From positions 118,789-182,788 of the forward strand of contig JAIWNF010000077.1 of assembly GCA_025093555.1 (NCBI GenBank): DNA of 64,000 bases, in the 5' to 3' direction. Below are positions 1 through 11,740 of this stretch, in pieces. The position numbers were made by a program, and so were the translations under genes. Under the pieces are notes generated by a model. The model worked only from the letters and a program-made list of their open reading frames with translations. It searched no databases and was not told the origin of the DNA. Within the stretch, counting starts at the first letter, position 1; every line of letters begins with the position of its first letter. This DNA is from Circinella umbellata (Eukaryota > Mucoromycota > Mucoromycetes > Mucorales > Lichtheimiaceae).

Positions 1-240
1 TTATTATCTATTTATATTTCCCTTATTTATCTCTATTTCCCATCCATACCACCACAGTAGCACAGAAAATTATATACCAAAGAATATAATATTATCTTTT
101 TGTCTTGGTACTTTATTCATATAATAAAAAGATTTACGTACCTAACTGATTCTCACAAGACTATCTTCTGCTCTATATTTTATTCTCTTGTCTTTTTCTA
201 CTCACCATACTATCTAAATAATAAATACTACTAGTAATTG
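1..240 (-). repeat. Partial ~400-base dispersed repeat (R400)
   Basis: Read on the minus strand, this matches the repeat family seen at 12,362-12,890, 55,860-56,655 and 62,880-63,700. Shared landmarks are the ATGGATGGGAAAT motif, the ATAGATAACAAAG motif and the 'reduced TTTTATTATATGAA' segment. The copy is cut by the window edge. Confidence 0.6.
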
Positions 241-1039
241 TAGAACCAGTCATATCATCATTTATACACCTCATCTTTAAGTCATTTTCATAATCTACCC
301 TTTTATAGGAATCATTCAACTACAACCCATGACATTATTAGCTTGACAAATTTGCCAATTTTCTCTTACCTACCCATCTTAATTCCTATCCATTAATCCT
401 CCAATATACCTATTTCTTTACCCTTGGTACTTTACTTTTCCGTTAAAAACTTTATATCACAACTTTGATTTTCAACATTAAAAAATCCTTTTTATCTTAG
501 TAACTTCTGTTACATAAAAAAATTCATTTTTTAAAAATTTCATCGAACACTCAATATTCATTGAATTTTTCTCAAAATTCTATCATTCGTAATATTTTTC
601 TTTACTCAATCTGCCTTAGAACTATCAACTTCCTACCTCAAAATTTTTCAGAACGAACCAAAAAAAAAACTAAGTCAGAGAGTTTTCGCCTTTTTTAGAA
701 TCTACCCAGAATATTCTCCACCTCTATATTAACTGACCCCCATGTCGTTTTTACTCCGCTGCCTGCTTTCTCTCTCCAAATATTTTTTAGTTCTTCTTAC
801 GCCCCTATTACCTTATTTTATTTGTGAGAAATAAACTTCTCACAAGTGCCAGCTTTTGTATTTTACCTTCTACATTGATAGGAATGAATATAACTGAACG
901 TAAGTTTGTGCCATTCAAAATACTTCGTTTAAATTTTGAAAATTAAAATCAATAAGGAAATGCTTTGAACCGTTACTTTTCTTACTGCCAGCTGATCTTT
1001 TCATTTATTTAATGTAGTCGACTTTCCATAACTCTTTCA

Positions 1040-2040
1040 TTTGTGGAGTGGCATGGGACCTGAGACACACAACTTCGTGCGGTATCTGTATTATTAATAT
1101 GAGTACTGATTTTTGTACATTTTATCTAAAACCATCTCGTCATGCTGGTGGCTCATCACGAAGGGTACATAGCTATAAGAGTCACCGCAGTTCACCTTGG
1201 TGCCTTCTGGGCCATATCATCACTAGTAACAGTATTGAATACCAGAAACAAGATTTTTACTATTTGTATTTCTGGAGGATGCAACATAACCCTTTAGTTT
1301 GTTACACTGTCAACGATTTTGATTAGACTTGGATGTAGTGCACAAAAGGTTTTACAAGGTGTGGCTAGCTTTTTTCGCGTGTTTTGCTTCTTGATTTATG
1401 TCTTGAGACGACGTTTCTTGGATCGCTTCTCCGAAATCGAATCAAAAGTCAGGTTTACTTGAACCATTCTACAGAGAAAATGTGAACCCACTGCCTTAAG
1501 AAAACATTTTTCAGGCAACAAGATATAACACAGTTAGCGCTACTGGTTGCGTGATGGTCTACGATGAATTTCCCTTGTATCTCCCACTTACGAAAAAAGG
1601 AAATAAAATACTAGCTCTTGGTTATTCGAAATGCTGTACTAAATACAATTATTGACTCCCTCGACGACTTGAATATCTTACAAAATTTTTCTGCCAAGTC
1701 ATAACTTTTCCGATGCTTGTCATGTCGGTGTCGATCTTTTAGCGCGAAGGAGGCAAACATTTGGGGACAAATGTTAGAGAGCTTGGTTCCATCTTGAGAG
1801 GCGCGTGCAGCTATTTCTTTTGGTCAGACTTTCCATTATGGCGCGGCGATGTTTTCAGTGGTTGTGGTCTTGGATCATATTTTGGATCTCGTCCATGTCC
1901 AGTCTAACCATACTGACTTGCTGTTGTAGGGGACATGTTGTTAAGCCACGGTCATGTTCTTGGGTTATGTCTTCTACATTGGTGCTGCTCTGGCCATCTT
2001 TACATTCACAAGGCAAGGAACTTCATGCATCATGACCTCA
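1040..2040 (-). other. Degraded sequence of unknown origin, conserved in both arms
   Basis: This is less AT-rich than its surroundings and reads as broken coding DNA. On the minus strand (plus strand of the right arm, 54,165-55,140) short open stretches are separated by stops and frameshifts, including a ~48-codon stretch before a TGA in the right arm. No family motif is recognisable to me. A decayed transposon or host gene are both possible. Confidence 0.3.
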
Positions 2041-3839
2041 GTATGACCTTATTTTGAATCAGGACCAGGTTGTTATGGATGATTGAAGGATTTCCAGTTA
2101 GGAAATCGTCACCAGGATTCTATCAGTGGGATTGACGAGTGCTGAAATGTTTCGAATGATTATTCATTACAAAAAATATAACAAATGTAAAGATAGGAAA
2201 GGTGGTCAGATACAAAATAAAATGGTAACAAAATAATTATTTGAATAGGGCCTGTGTAACTTTTCGAAGTCTTTTACTTATTAAATCAAGGTAAGATATA
2301 TAAAATGGAATACGGATTTGTCAATCATGAAGTTTGCATTCCCCAACAATACAGCTTCTTCATGTTACGTATAATGAATACTTTGAATAATGATTATAGT
2401 TATAGTTATAATTCTCTATGTACGAATGTAATGGTACAGTTTATATCCTTGTGTAATTATTAAGTAATAAATAAATGTATTGTTTATTTTTAGCATATAT
2501 ATTGGGATGGGGTATTAAGATGAGTGTCATCATATACGTATAAGAAATCGAACAATGCAAGTATGTCTTAGAGCAAGTAATTGGCGGATGGGATTGTGTT
2601 TGTCTGATAAGAAAAATGAAAAGGTGCCGTATCAAGTAATCAAAAGAGTTATAATTTTTTGTTTGAAAACATTGTTCGATGACATTTATCAATAGCTCGA
2701 ATTGTCGTGTATGGGGATCAATATATTTCAACATACATATTATAAGTCTGTCCAACATCATAGATAAATGTTGGTCATTCGAGAACATACGAAATTGAAT
2801 ACCTGTTGTATTCCATCCAGGATGAAAAACAGGATATTATGTTTGGAGTAAAGAACTGCACAATACATAAAGCAGCGAACCGGTATTTACAATTTAAAAG
2901 GCAAGAAATTAAAAGTATGGACCTAGAATCAATGATTATTCATATAGACACAGTTTTTTAAATTTATTGGCGGTCACTGAAATTATGATATAACAATGGA
3001 TGAATAGACAGAATCAAAGCAAAGCAATACAGACAAGGAATTCTACAGCACAAGGGATACAGACAAAGTGATCTATAACTCTACTAAAAAATATGGGATT
3101 TGATGGTCGGAACCGAATATAAGCATGACATATTTCCGCGTTATTCTGAAAAAAAGTCTAACTTTCGGGAAAACACAAAGTAGACCCAAAGCAGTAGTAA
3201 GTGGATACGTATTGATATTGTACTTTGCGTGCTATATACATACCCAATGCTTTTACATAACTTCTACGATCTTTGATACATCATAAGAGCATGTATTAGA
3301 GCTCCAGTTACAATTTCATTTCATTTGGGAGCGGAGCAGCCAATTTGTAAAGTCAACTTGTATAATTCCTATATCAGTACAAAGATTTTTCAGTAACTTT
3401 TTTTTCTTTTACTTTCTCACACGAGCACATACAACAATCTCTCAACATAAAAAGCAAAAACTTGTAGCATCACAAAGATCAGAAAACTATAAAGATCAGT
3501 GGAAGAAAGTGTTACCAATATGTCAATCAGAAAGAATTGTTAGTATAATTTTTTTTATCTTTATTTCAACTATTTTATTCAAGTTGATCGTTTCACTTTG
3601 AAAACAAAAAGGACAAAAGAAAAAAGAAAAAGTTGACAATTCAAAATGAATGAAAAACAGTAGATCGCTGAAAATAAACGTGTGAATGCTCATTGAATAA
3701 GTTACTAATTATCTTTATTATATTTTGAATGTATATAAAACCAGGATTCTATTCAATATCTACCATTCGACGTGTCGTGCACGAGTTTTTCTTATTCGGA
3801 TCAAATTAACTGTTTTGAAACTATGATAGTATTCAAGTA

Positions 3840-5532
3840 TTAGAAGAAAAACGTACCAAGTATTGCTAGATATTTTAAAAAGTTTACGACTCTTTGGTAT
3901 TTTTAAGAATGACGCCGAATAGGTACCATTTAATCGTGGTCTTACACCTATTAAATCGAATAGCAAGTTTCTTGAAAAACTGCGAGGGCCACGAATCCAA
4001 CACGTCGATTTGACTCTTCTTTCAGATCAATCCACAATATCACAGTTGATCTCTTTACTGTGATGTGAGCTCTGGATGTAGAAATATTAAAGAATTCCGT
4101 AAGTTTGGGGATAACGAATCATTTTACTATCGATAGTTATTGGTAATTTTATTTTTGTTGTTATATTCAATTATAGTAGGTAAACCTGAAGGAAACATTT
4201 TTTCTTATTACTTGATGTTTATTGTTTATTGTTATTTTTAGGTTTCTTGCCATGCAATATCACTGATCATAATCTACTTATACAAGAATTACGACCTTTG
4301 ACGAAGAATGTGACTAAACTTGTATTCGCTAGTAAAATTGACGATATCCCTTTGATACCAACCATAGCTTTTTGTCCCAAACTACGCCATCTTACCGTTA
4401 GAAATTTACGATTTACTTTTTCATGAAAGATAAATAGTCAAGATCCAAAAGTGGATATCGAATTTCAACCTAAAGAGGGCGACCAATTCAAATATTTGAC
4501 GTATTTGTGCTTCCGTGGAGATTATTCTTCCCATCGTATCACTGCAGTCTTGAGGTATTGTCCAAAAAATGGGCGCCTTCGACTTGGCATATTTGACGAT
4601 TGTAATCATATATTTTCGTTTTTCCGTCCTGTATTAAATCGACAGTTTTTATCCAATAATTTCCGTCGAAGTGGTAGAGCTAATATAAACGGTATGGAGC
4701 AGTTCTAATATGTTGATGTGGTATTGCGTACGTGTCTAAATTGATATATTTTGGAATAAACACCACTAATGATGACGAGCAGCAATAGGAAGAATATAAT
4801 CGAGTTGCCTCAATTTCACCAACGTCAGCTTCACCATCATCATCAGTATCTTTGTTGATTACAATGACAATTGCAACTACCATGACGACCACAAAATGGA
4901 CAACTCTTTGCTCAAAGTATTTACAGTGGATAATGTATGAGGGAAATACCATTTCAAGTTTAACAACGTGCTAAAACACCAACAAATGATTTTGGAGCGC
5001 TTTGAAGCTAGGCTTATTAATGAAGCGAATACTCATTTATACAATAATGCGATGCTTCAAAGTTTGACGAGCTTTGCATGTGTATATATACATCATGTCA
5101 AGTGGAAAACTTACAACGTATTATTAATGTTCTGGACTGGAAAGAATTCTGTTATCGAGATCATATCAAGCAATTAACTTTTCAATTATTCAATCCATTA
5201 CAAATTTTACAAAGTTACTTCATTTGACTCTACTTTTCCCTGATGACAACGTATATGATCCCAATGCTATGATGAAGACCGTTATTATTTTTTTAATACA
5301 CACAATTTGCGGTGCAAAGAGTACATTGGAAACGGTCAAGACAAATGGTTTCAATACACACATATTAATGGAAACCACAAAATTTTCACACAAAATATTC
5401 AACTTGTCTATTATCATCATCCTTTGAGTCGTGAGATATTAGAATGATTTGGAGGTGGTATGGTAGCTAATTATCATGGAGCGCAATTATTAGAATTGGA
5501 TGGATTTAATGAATTGTTACGTAAATCGTAAA
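3840..5532 (+). pseudogene. Leucine-rich-repeat (F-box/LRR-like) pseudogene, left-arm copy
   Basis: Broken coding blocks on the plus strand read as LRR-type sequence. The blocks lie at about 3,843-4,060 (…KFLEKLRGPRIQHVDL…), 4,241-4,426 (…FCPKLRHLTVRNL…), 4,451-4,700 (…GDQFKYLTYLCF…), 4,900-5,180 and 5,340-5,532 (…GAQLLELDGFNELLRKS, stop). In-frame stops interrupt it, for example a TAG near 3,920 after NDAE and a TGA after ILE near 5,441. Both stops are also in the right-arm copy, so the gene was dead before the arms were duplicated. The style matches the F-box/LRR gene at 48,232-50,332, but no F-box remains. Confidence 0.6.
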
Positions 5533-5714
5533 AAGGTATTGGGTTTGCTGGGCCCATCAGAAAAAATAATTCACATTACACGGATTGTTTAAAGCATTAC
5601 ATTAAATGAAAGAAACAGACTTTTCTGATGTTGAGACGGGAAGGTGCTGTGTCTAAATAAATAATCAAAAACTTTAACAATCCAAGTTGATCTTTTTATT
5701 TATATTTTCAATAG

Positions 5715-6258
5715 TCAAATGCTATTGATAGTTCCCGGACAATCATTTGAAATAAGAGAAACACCTTGTTTTTTCGCTAATTGATCCAATCCTTTTTTTG
5801 TTACATTACGCAATGAGTTCAGTGTGATCCGTTTGGTAATATTATGACTAATTGGCGCTGCTGTTGATGATAAGCCTAAAATGAACAACGTGGAGTCATT
5901 CACGCACGGTATGTCCGATAATTCAATGGAAAACAGTCCAGGTAACACGTTCAATTGTTCACAAAGTCTATTAATTCCTTGTAGTGTCAGCAAGGGCGTG
6001 GATTCAATATATACACTGGATAAGGTCTTGATATTTCCTAATGCTTGTAATACTTCATCTTGGAGAATTTCACAAACTGAAAGTGATACATGTGTTAATC
6101 ATCCTCCGCCCCGTCCTTGTTCTTGGGATAAGACACAATTAGCAGAGCCCTTCTTTTTTCTTTAGCACTACTACCTGCAGTAGTATGAAACATAGATCCG
6201 CCAGCGTAGATATTGAAAAGATCAACTTCATGGATTTTAGCTCGTTCGAGATAATATA
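5715..6258 (-). pseudogene. 3' fragment of F-box/LRR gene, left arm
   Basis: The last ~92 codons are open and nearly identical to the C-terminus of the intact F-box/LRR protein at 48,232-50,332 (shared LPGLFSIELSDIPCVNDST and ISHNITKRITLNSL). Upstream of that the frame is broken by stops and small indels, although similarity continues to about 6,258. Similarity then stops abruptly inside what is coding sequence in the intact gene. The fragment therefore lacks the F-box, the intron and most repeats, and cannot encode the full protein. Confidence 0.8.
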
Positions 6259-7539
6259 GTACATGCTGACTTAAACCGTCAAAATATGTGGTAAAATAAA
6301 AATTGACAAAAAGTTGTCAGAAATCCAGCTATAAGCTTTTTGAGCCGTAATATATGTTAATTAAAGTTTTCTGAAGAGATGCTACGGAACAGCCTTTAGA
6401 AAAAAACATTTCCCATCAAGATTTGTTACTTCAAAGTTCTGTCAAAAAATGATATTTTACTAAGTAAACCCAATATTTCAACAAAGAGATAAGCACTCTG
6501 TAATTCATAAAAGTGGATGAATTATGGTTACATGAGGTTCTTACTTGTTGGTTATAGCTACTAATTTTTACCATCCCATTTTACTATGGGAGGAAGTCTC
6601 AATAATAAACAAGATAAATATAAGAACAATAATAAAACTCGAAAAATTATTGTTTCTAAATGTTACTTGGATGAAGATACTGTTATCTATACCAAAAAAA
6701 AATTCAATTGATTTCCAGCCTGTTCCTGAATAGCAACCAAAAAAATATAACATGATCCGTCATTTTTATTGAGAAAGTGGAAAGAGATAATAGTATATGT
6801 ATGTAGTATTAGGAAGCATCCTACTCTTTTTTTTTCTTTTTCTTTGTTGCTAAGCTTTCAGAGTGCCATTTGATATTTCTGCTATTTCCCGGTATTTTTC
6901 TGCGAGAGTCTGACTCTATTTGTTTATATATAAAGTATACGTATAATAAATTTCTATAAGACTACACAGTAAAATTTTGACAGCCTCATTGGTGGTAGTA
7001 TTATTACTTGGCCGTATTTAAAAGTACCTCAAATTTGGACAAATGATGGTTTATGTCAGGATGCACCTTATTAGTACGTAATAATAAAAACATATAAAAT
7101 TTGGCAGTAAACTTGCTCGCGCAACCTTCCAAAAAAAAAGCGGCGAGTACTTGCATTGTTGGTCAATAACGCTATGTAAAAATGTTGCGTATTTTATCCA
7201 AAGTTATTTTTTTTATTAATTACGAGATACATGTTGTGGGAGCTGATTGATATGTTTATTTTTTACTGGTTGCTTATTATTTTCGGTAAATTTATGTGTG
7301 TGATATTGCTTTCTCGTAAGTTCCTCTATTACAATGTATCATTGATCACTACACTTAATCAGTCTCTAATATCAGAAAACGTTCTCCTAATAGAAATGTT
7401 TCCACCAAACATTCTTTATATGGCTTTATTCCATCCACTTGTATATATGGTTATTGGTTATGCAAATAAATTCTACTGTCGATAATTGTTTACATATAAC
7501 TGCCAAGAGAAAAAGAGGCAATAAGAAACTACTAGTACT
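6259..7539. other. Intergenic, no supported gene
   Basis: AT-rich DNA with only short ORFs. The longest (7,231-7,485, 84 codons) is hydrophobic, has no recognisable motif and no sign of conservation. I see no RNA gene here. Confidence 0.5.
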
Positions 7540-7800
7540 AAAATACTTTTATAAAAAGTCAAACGTGACAATAAAAAATAAATAATTGGTGCAGCAAATA
7601 TTTTGTTTCATGAATGAAAAATCTAAATTAATGAAGAAAGCAACTGGCTGATGTAAAATTGACCAAAAATGTACGTACTACCTTACGATACCATTTTTGG
7701 ATAGTATTGTGTATGACAAAAAATAAGGTGTAGGGCTTAGCAATAAGGTTAGAACCAAGTGTTTTTTTCTTGTTCTTTTTGGTTTGCCATTCATTCTTTG
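7540..7800 (+). promoter_or_regulatory. Upstream block shared by the two HET genes
   Basis: This block resembles 20,080-20,360, which lies about the same way upstream of the second HET gene. Shared landmarks in order are AAACGTGACAAT, GTACTACCTTA, AATAAGGT and a CTTAGCA-TAAGG segment. The shared block shows that the duplication of the HET genes carried upstream DNA with it. Any promoter function is inferred. Confidence 0.5.
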
Positions 7801-7922
7801 ATCATCAAAAAAAACAGTACTGTAGTCATATATATACTCCACAATATTATGTTCCAACTTCTATCGATAAGAGTGCTTCTCAGTATACTTTTAAAGCTGT
7901 TCAATATATATTTGTATCATTA

Positions 7923-8351
7923 CTGGTTTTTTCCAAATTATTTGCGCTGAACTAAATTAATTTTGCGCTATGAGAAAGATTATTTTGCGTTGTCTGGAGA
8001 ATAAATTTGCGTTAGTAATTTTGCGTCAATGATTTTGCGTTCCTGTTTTTGCGTCAAAATATTTACTTCCTTGGTGCTTATAGCTTTATTTTAATTATTA
8101 TTTCTAAAATAGCTCATATGGAATTCATTTATAATCATTTTTAATGAAATATTGTTTAATATATTCTCTGGTGAGGCAATAAAAAATGTTAAGTGTTTGG
8201 ACATACTGTACATACTTCGCTGCAAAAAATTCGGTGCAAAATCATTGGCGCAAAATTACTAATGCAAATTTATTCCCCAGACAACGCAAAATAATCTTTC
8301 TCATAACGCAAAATTAATTTAGTTCAGCGCAAATAATTTGGAAAAAACCAG
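7923..8351. mobile_element. MITE-like element with long TIRs and TTTTGCG motif array
   Basis: Two nearly perfect inverted arms (about 7,923-8,050 and 8,223-8,351) begin CTGGTTTTTTCC and end with its complement. TA dinucleotides flank both ends (7,921-7,922 and 8,352-8,353), as expected for a Tc1/mariner-type target site. The left arm carries seven TTGCG cores at 7,942, 7,963, 7,985, 8,007, 8,021, 8,035 and 8,049, spaced 21, 22, 22, 14, 14 and 14 bases. There is no coding capacity. It lies about 450 bases upstream of the intact HET gene and has no counterpart upstream of the paralogue. Confidence 0.8.
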
Positions 8352-8801
8352 TATATTATCAACGCAATCGATTATGTGGGACAAACAGGAACATGTGCTA
8401 CAAAACAAGGGATTTCCAACAGTCTTTCGCTTCTTCTTTTTCATGTACCTTGACGGAGCCTAGACACGTTTTGATCGAATATAATAGAATGTGGTTCGCT
8501 TACTTGTGTTCCCCTCTTTCACTTTCACTTTTTTTTTCTCTTCTACTATTCTTAAGAACAAATTCTCCTCTAATATAGATCCAATCAATTTTATTTTTTT
8601 AAAATATAAAAAAGACAGTTATAGTTTACTTGTAAAATTACAACATTTGTTGAGTGGTACGTTTCATTCATGGAAATATATGTTTATTTTATGTGAACAA
8701 AATAAAAAAAAATGACAGCTCATAAAAAAAAGGTATTTAACTGATAAACATTTCTTTAATTTTTATTTTTTTACTCTACTAGAAAATAAATAAAACAGAA
8801 A

Positions 8802-10697
8802 ATGTATATTACATACTGTCGAGACCAAAAGTCAGTGGACTTGGAAGATAGGACAGGTTATCGACTTAGTGTAACTGGTGGAGAATATCGTCCTACCTGG
8901 CTTGTTCGTGTTTCTGATTGGGAAAAAGTACCAGGCAAAGAAGCAGTAGATGGGTATCACACTATTTCATACTGTTGGGAACAATCAGGGGAGGTTGTTA
9001 AACATAAAACTGATGACGGGGACGACGAATATAACGTAGTCGATAATGGTAAACACTGTATTGTCGAAGGATACACATTATACGAAGATGATATTATACG
9101 GCCAGCTGATGACATTTATGTCGCAGAAAATAACATTCAAGAAGGTTGTGAAATGGGAGATATAAGGGAAAATTTACAAGTTAATTCTGATGCTGAAGAA
9201 CATGAAAAATCAAATAACCAGAGCGAATATGTTTTACGGTGTGAACCAAAGTCTAAAACAACAAGTATACGATATGTGACATACAACCAACTCTTGCAAC
9301 AGATATGCAAAGATTTTCAAGTTGAATATGTATGGTATGATAAAGTTTGTATCGATCAGTCTGACAAGAAAGCCAAGTTAAATGAAATCAAACAGATGCA
9401 CAAGATCTATAGCAATGCACGTTATACAGTTGCTATGGTTCCTGAAGGTCTTGTTTATGATCTAGAAGACTTTAACCTTAAAGATTTTTCTCATGGTCAC
9501 AAAGCAAAGTACTACTTTATAAATGATCTTTGGGGTTCTTGCTGGTTTAAGCGAAGTTGGACGCTGGAAGAAGTAATGATGTCTAGACGTATCTTAATAG
9601 TTGGAACCAACACAACCATGTTTCAGCATAGTTTGCATTCATCTGATATTCCAACAACGATAGAAAGTCTTTCAGATCCATTGCTTGATTTTGGAGGAGG
9701 AGGAGGACAAAACAAGGGTAGTGTTAATCAGGCACTTGCTTTCGCTCATTTACGAAGAAGTACAAAATCACACGACATGATATATGCACTGAAGAACACT
9801 TTCTCTTATATGTTTGACGACATGGAAGTCAGCTATTCAGCGGACATAAAAACAGTATTTAACGATTTTTATCGACATGTTGCAATTGACGATCTTTCTA
9901 TACTATGTTTTGGATCCAATCGTCGTCTTGAAAATGGAAATATAAATTTGGAAAGTACCATGAATAATTACAATTTACCTTCATGGACTGGTGTTGCCGG
10001 AATACACGCACAAAATCGGGTCATTACTACAGTTCACCCGCAACTGATATATCATATTGATGACATTATGAGGATGCACATAACAACGTCGCGCTATAGG
10101 AAGATATCTATCACACCATATGAATATGGTTGCTATTCTTTGTCAAAAAATCATGCTCATGGAAATGACTTTATTATGAAGGAAAGTGATCGCATCAATA
10201 GTGCCAGATACAACGGCGACTGGACCGACATGTCTACAGCAGACAAGAATGCCGTATTGCTAGAATGGTTTTTGAATACACAATCTTTAGCTAGTGCATT
10301 TATGACACACTACCATGAGCCTCAAGATGGTTCCCTTACTCAAATCAGACCTCTTACATTAACTGAGGATTGTGAAGAATGCATTGTGCTACCAATTTTA
10401 CTTGAAATGTATGTGCCAGTGCACCTCCAGTCTGGTGATAATGTGTCCAACTTTCGTATTAGTGATTATGAACGAAGATACTGTCTTCCCGTGTTGCATG
10501 AATGTAGTGAGGCTACTGGGCAATATAAGGCAGTAGGTATTTATTATATTGGAGATCAAACCCATTTTGAGCCAGCATTTAAATGGAGTCATGTTATTGG
10601 AAGAGAGAGTATTAATACTGATGCGTCAGTGGAAATAATCGATATTTTATTTGAAAATCATTCTCATGATGTAGCAAAAAAATTTATTATTAAATAA
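8802..10697 (+). CDS. HET-domain protein (intact, 631 aa)
   Basis: This is a single-exon gene for a heterokaryon-incompatibility-type (HET) protein. The three usual HET blocks are visible: YHTISYCWE (residues 52-60), VWYDKVCIDQ (177-186) followed by EIKQMHKIYSNA (195-206), and CWFKRSWTLEE (247-257). Residues about 91-156 form an acidic insert between the first two blocks. The C-terminal ~370 residues have no motif I recognise and contain no obvious NACHT, WD or ankyrin repeats. No membrane segment is apparent. The start is the first ATG of the frame, and the same MYITYCR start occurs in the paralogue at 21,026. HET domains in filamentous ascomycetes trigger cell death on contact with non-self; that role here is inference. 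Upstream lies a TIR element at 7,923-8,351. Confidence 0.85.
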   Translation: MYITYCRDQKSVDLEDRTGYRLSVTGGEYRPTWLVRVSDWEKVPGKEAVDGYHTISYCWEQSGEVVKHKTDDGDDEYNVVDNGKHCIVEGYTLYEDDIIRPADDIYVAENNIQEGCEMGDIRENLQVNSDAEEHEKSNNQSEYVLRCEPKSKTTSIRYVTYNQLLQQICKDFQVEYVWYDKVCIDQSDKKAKLNEIKQMHKIYSNARYTVAMVPEGLVYDLEDFNLKDFSHGHKAKYYFINDLWGSCWFKRSWTLEEVMMSRRILIVGTNTTMFQHSLHSSDIPTTIESLSDPLLDFGGGGGQNKGSVNQALAFAHLRRSTKSHDMIYALKNTFSYMFDDMEVSYSADIKTVFNDFYRHVAIDDLSILCFGSNRRLENGNINLESTMNNYNLPSWTGVAGIHAQNRVITTVHPQLIYHIDDIMRMHITTSRYRKISITPYEYGCYSLSKNHAHGNDFIMKESDRINSARYNGDWTDMSTADKNAVLLEWFLNTQSLASAFMTHYHEPQDGSLTQIRPLTLTEDCEECIVLPILLEMYVPVHLQSGDNVSNFRISDYERRYCLPVLHECSEATGQYKAVGIYYIGDQTHFEPAFKWSHVIGRESINTDASVEIIDILFENHSHDVAKKFIIK

Positions 10698-11740
10698 AAA
10701 ATAATCATCCATGGTTTATAATACATATAAATAAAATCAACTTATCTTTATACCATTAATCTCTGTGTCGTATGTTTCCTTTTCCATCGGCTTCTTACGT
10801 AGGTATATGTTTTGGGTCACCATTAGTATCAGGATCATTATTATTATCATTATTATTTATATCACCGATTGTTAAAGTATCACAAAATGTCAAACTACGT
10901 GATATTATTGGTTCATGCTGCGATACATTTGTGCCGAAGCAATGACACTTTTATGTCGAAGCTACGACACTTTTACGACGAAGCAATGACACTTTTTCGT
11001 CATTGCGATTAGTATAAATACCTCTAAAGTAATTTCAAATAAAATCTTTTCTTCAGTTATACTTTTACCTATAAAATCGTTTAGTTTTTTAACAATTAGA
11101 TTGACCAACTATAGTTTTCTTTGAGCATAAAGTCTCTTAAACTCATTATACAATTTCTCTTTTGTGGATTCAGACGTAATATTCCTGAATATAAGAACTC
11201 CTACAACCCTTATTTCTATTCTATTTTATATAACTTCTGATTCAAATACAACAACATAGTGTATTATTTCTTCTTTATTTTATCTCTTTATACGAAGTAC
11301 TTCAATCACATATTGAACGCCTCACTACGTATTTAAACCCATGCGTATATACCTTACGAACTGAAATTACAGTAGTTGTATTTTTTTAAAATACAACTGC
11401 ATCTTACACAACTATACATCAACATACATTTGGAACATGCATCAAATAATAGAATTACATTAGCACCCCGTTATTATCAAAATTATATCTTCATTTCTTT
11501 TTTTTTGGGGGGGGTGAAAATAAAGACGTGCGAAAGCCATTTAATTATTAGAAGAAATTAGTAAAAAAAACACCAAACATGGGGAAATCACCCAAGACAA
11601 CGTATTGCTTTTATAACGCTATATAAAGATACGTAGGTAGTGACTATATAATGGTGGAAATGCATTTTACAAGTTGCATATCAGACATGAAGAGTAAATT
11701 ATTTGGCTTATTGTTGTGTCGAGACATAATAATTTTACTA
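10698..11740. other. Intergenic with small repeats, no supported gene
   Basis: AT-rich spacer after the HET gene. It contains the three-unit repeat at 10,933-10,998 and simple AT tracts. Short ORFs such as 11,376-11,561 show no coding signature. Confidence 0.5.
10933..10998. repeat. Three 22-base tandem units ending in a hairpin
   Basis: Three units start at 10,933, 10,955 and 10,977, each of the form G-C-CGAAGCAATGACACTTTT with a few changes. The last unit is followed by its own complement: GCAATGAC at 10,983 pairs with GTCATTGC about eight bases later, making a short stem-loop. Function is unknown. Confidence 0.7.

Larger units (their letters stand above)
1..6258. repeat. Left arm of long inverted repeat
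   Basis: This stretch is the reverse complement of about 49,787-56,076. The match runs through coding remnants and non-coding DNA alike. In one 120-base sample (5,881-6,000) I count three differences between arms. The inner edge lies near 6,256, where the right arm continues into the body of an F-box/LRR gene and the left arm diverges. The outer edge is cut by the window start, so the true arm may be longer. One block differs: about 2,957-3,053 here is replaced by unrelated sequence at 52,989-53,250 in the other arm. The arm holds two decayed genes and a degraded element, and I see no intact gene. Confidence 0.92.

Noticed and set aside
7231..7485. 84-codon hydrophobic ORF
   Set aside because: AT-rich DNA gives Phe/Ile/Leu/Tyr-rich ORFs by chance; no motif, homologue or splice partner.
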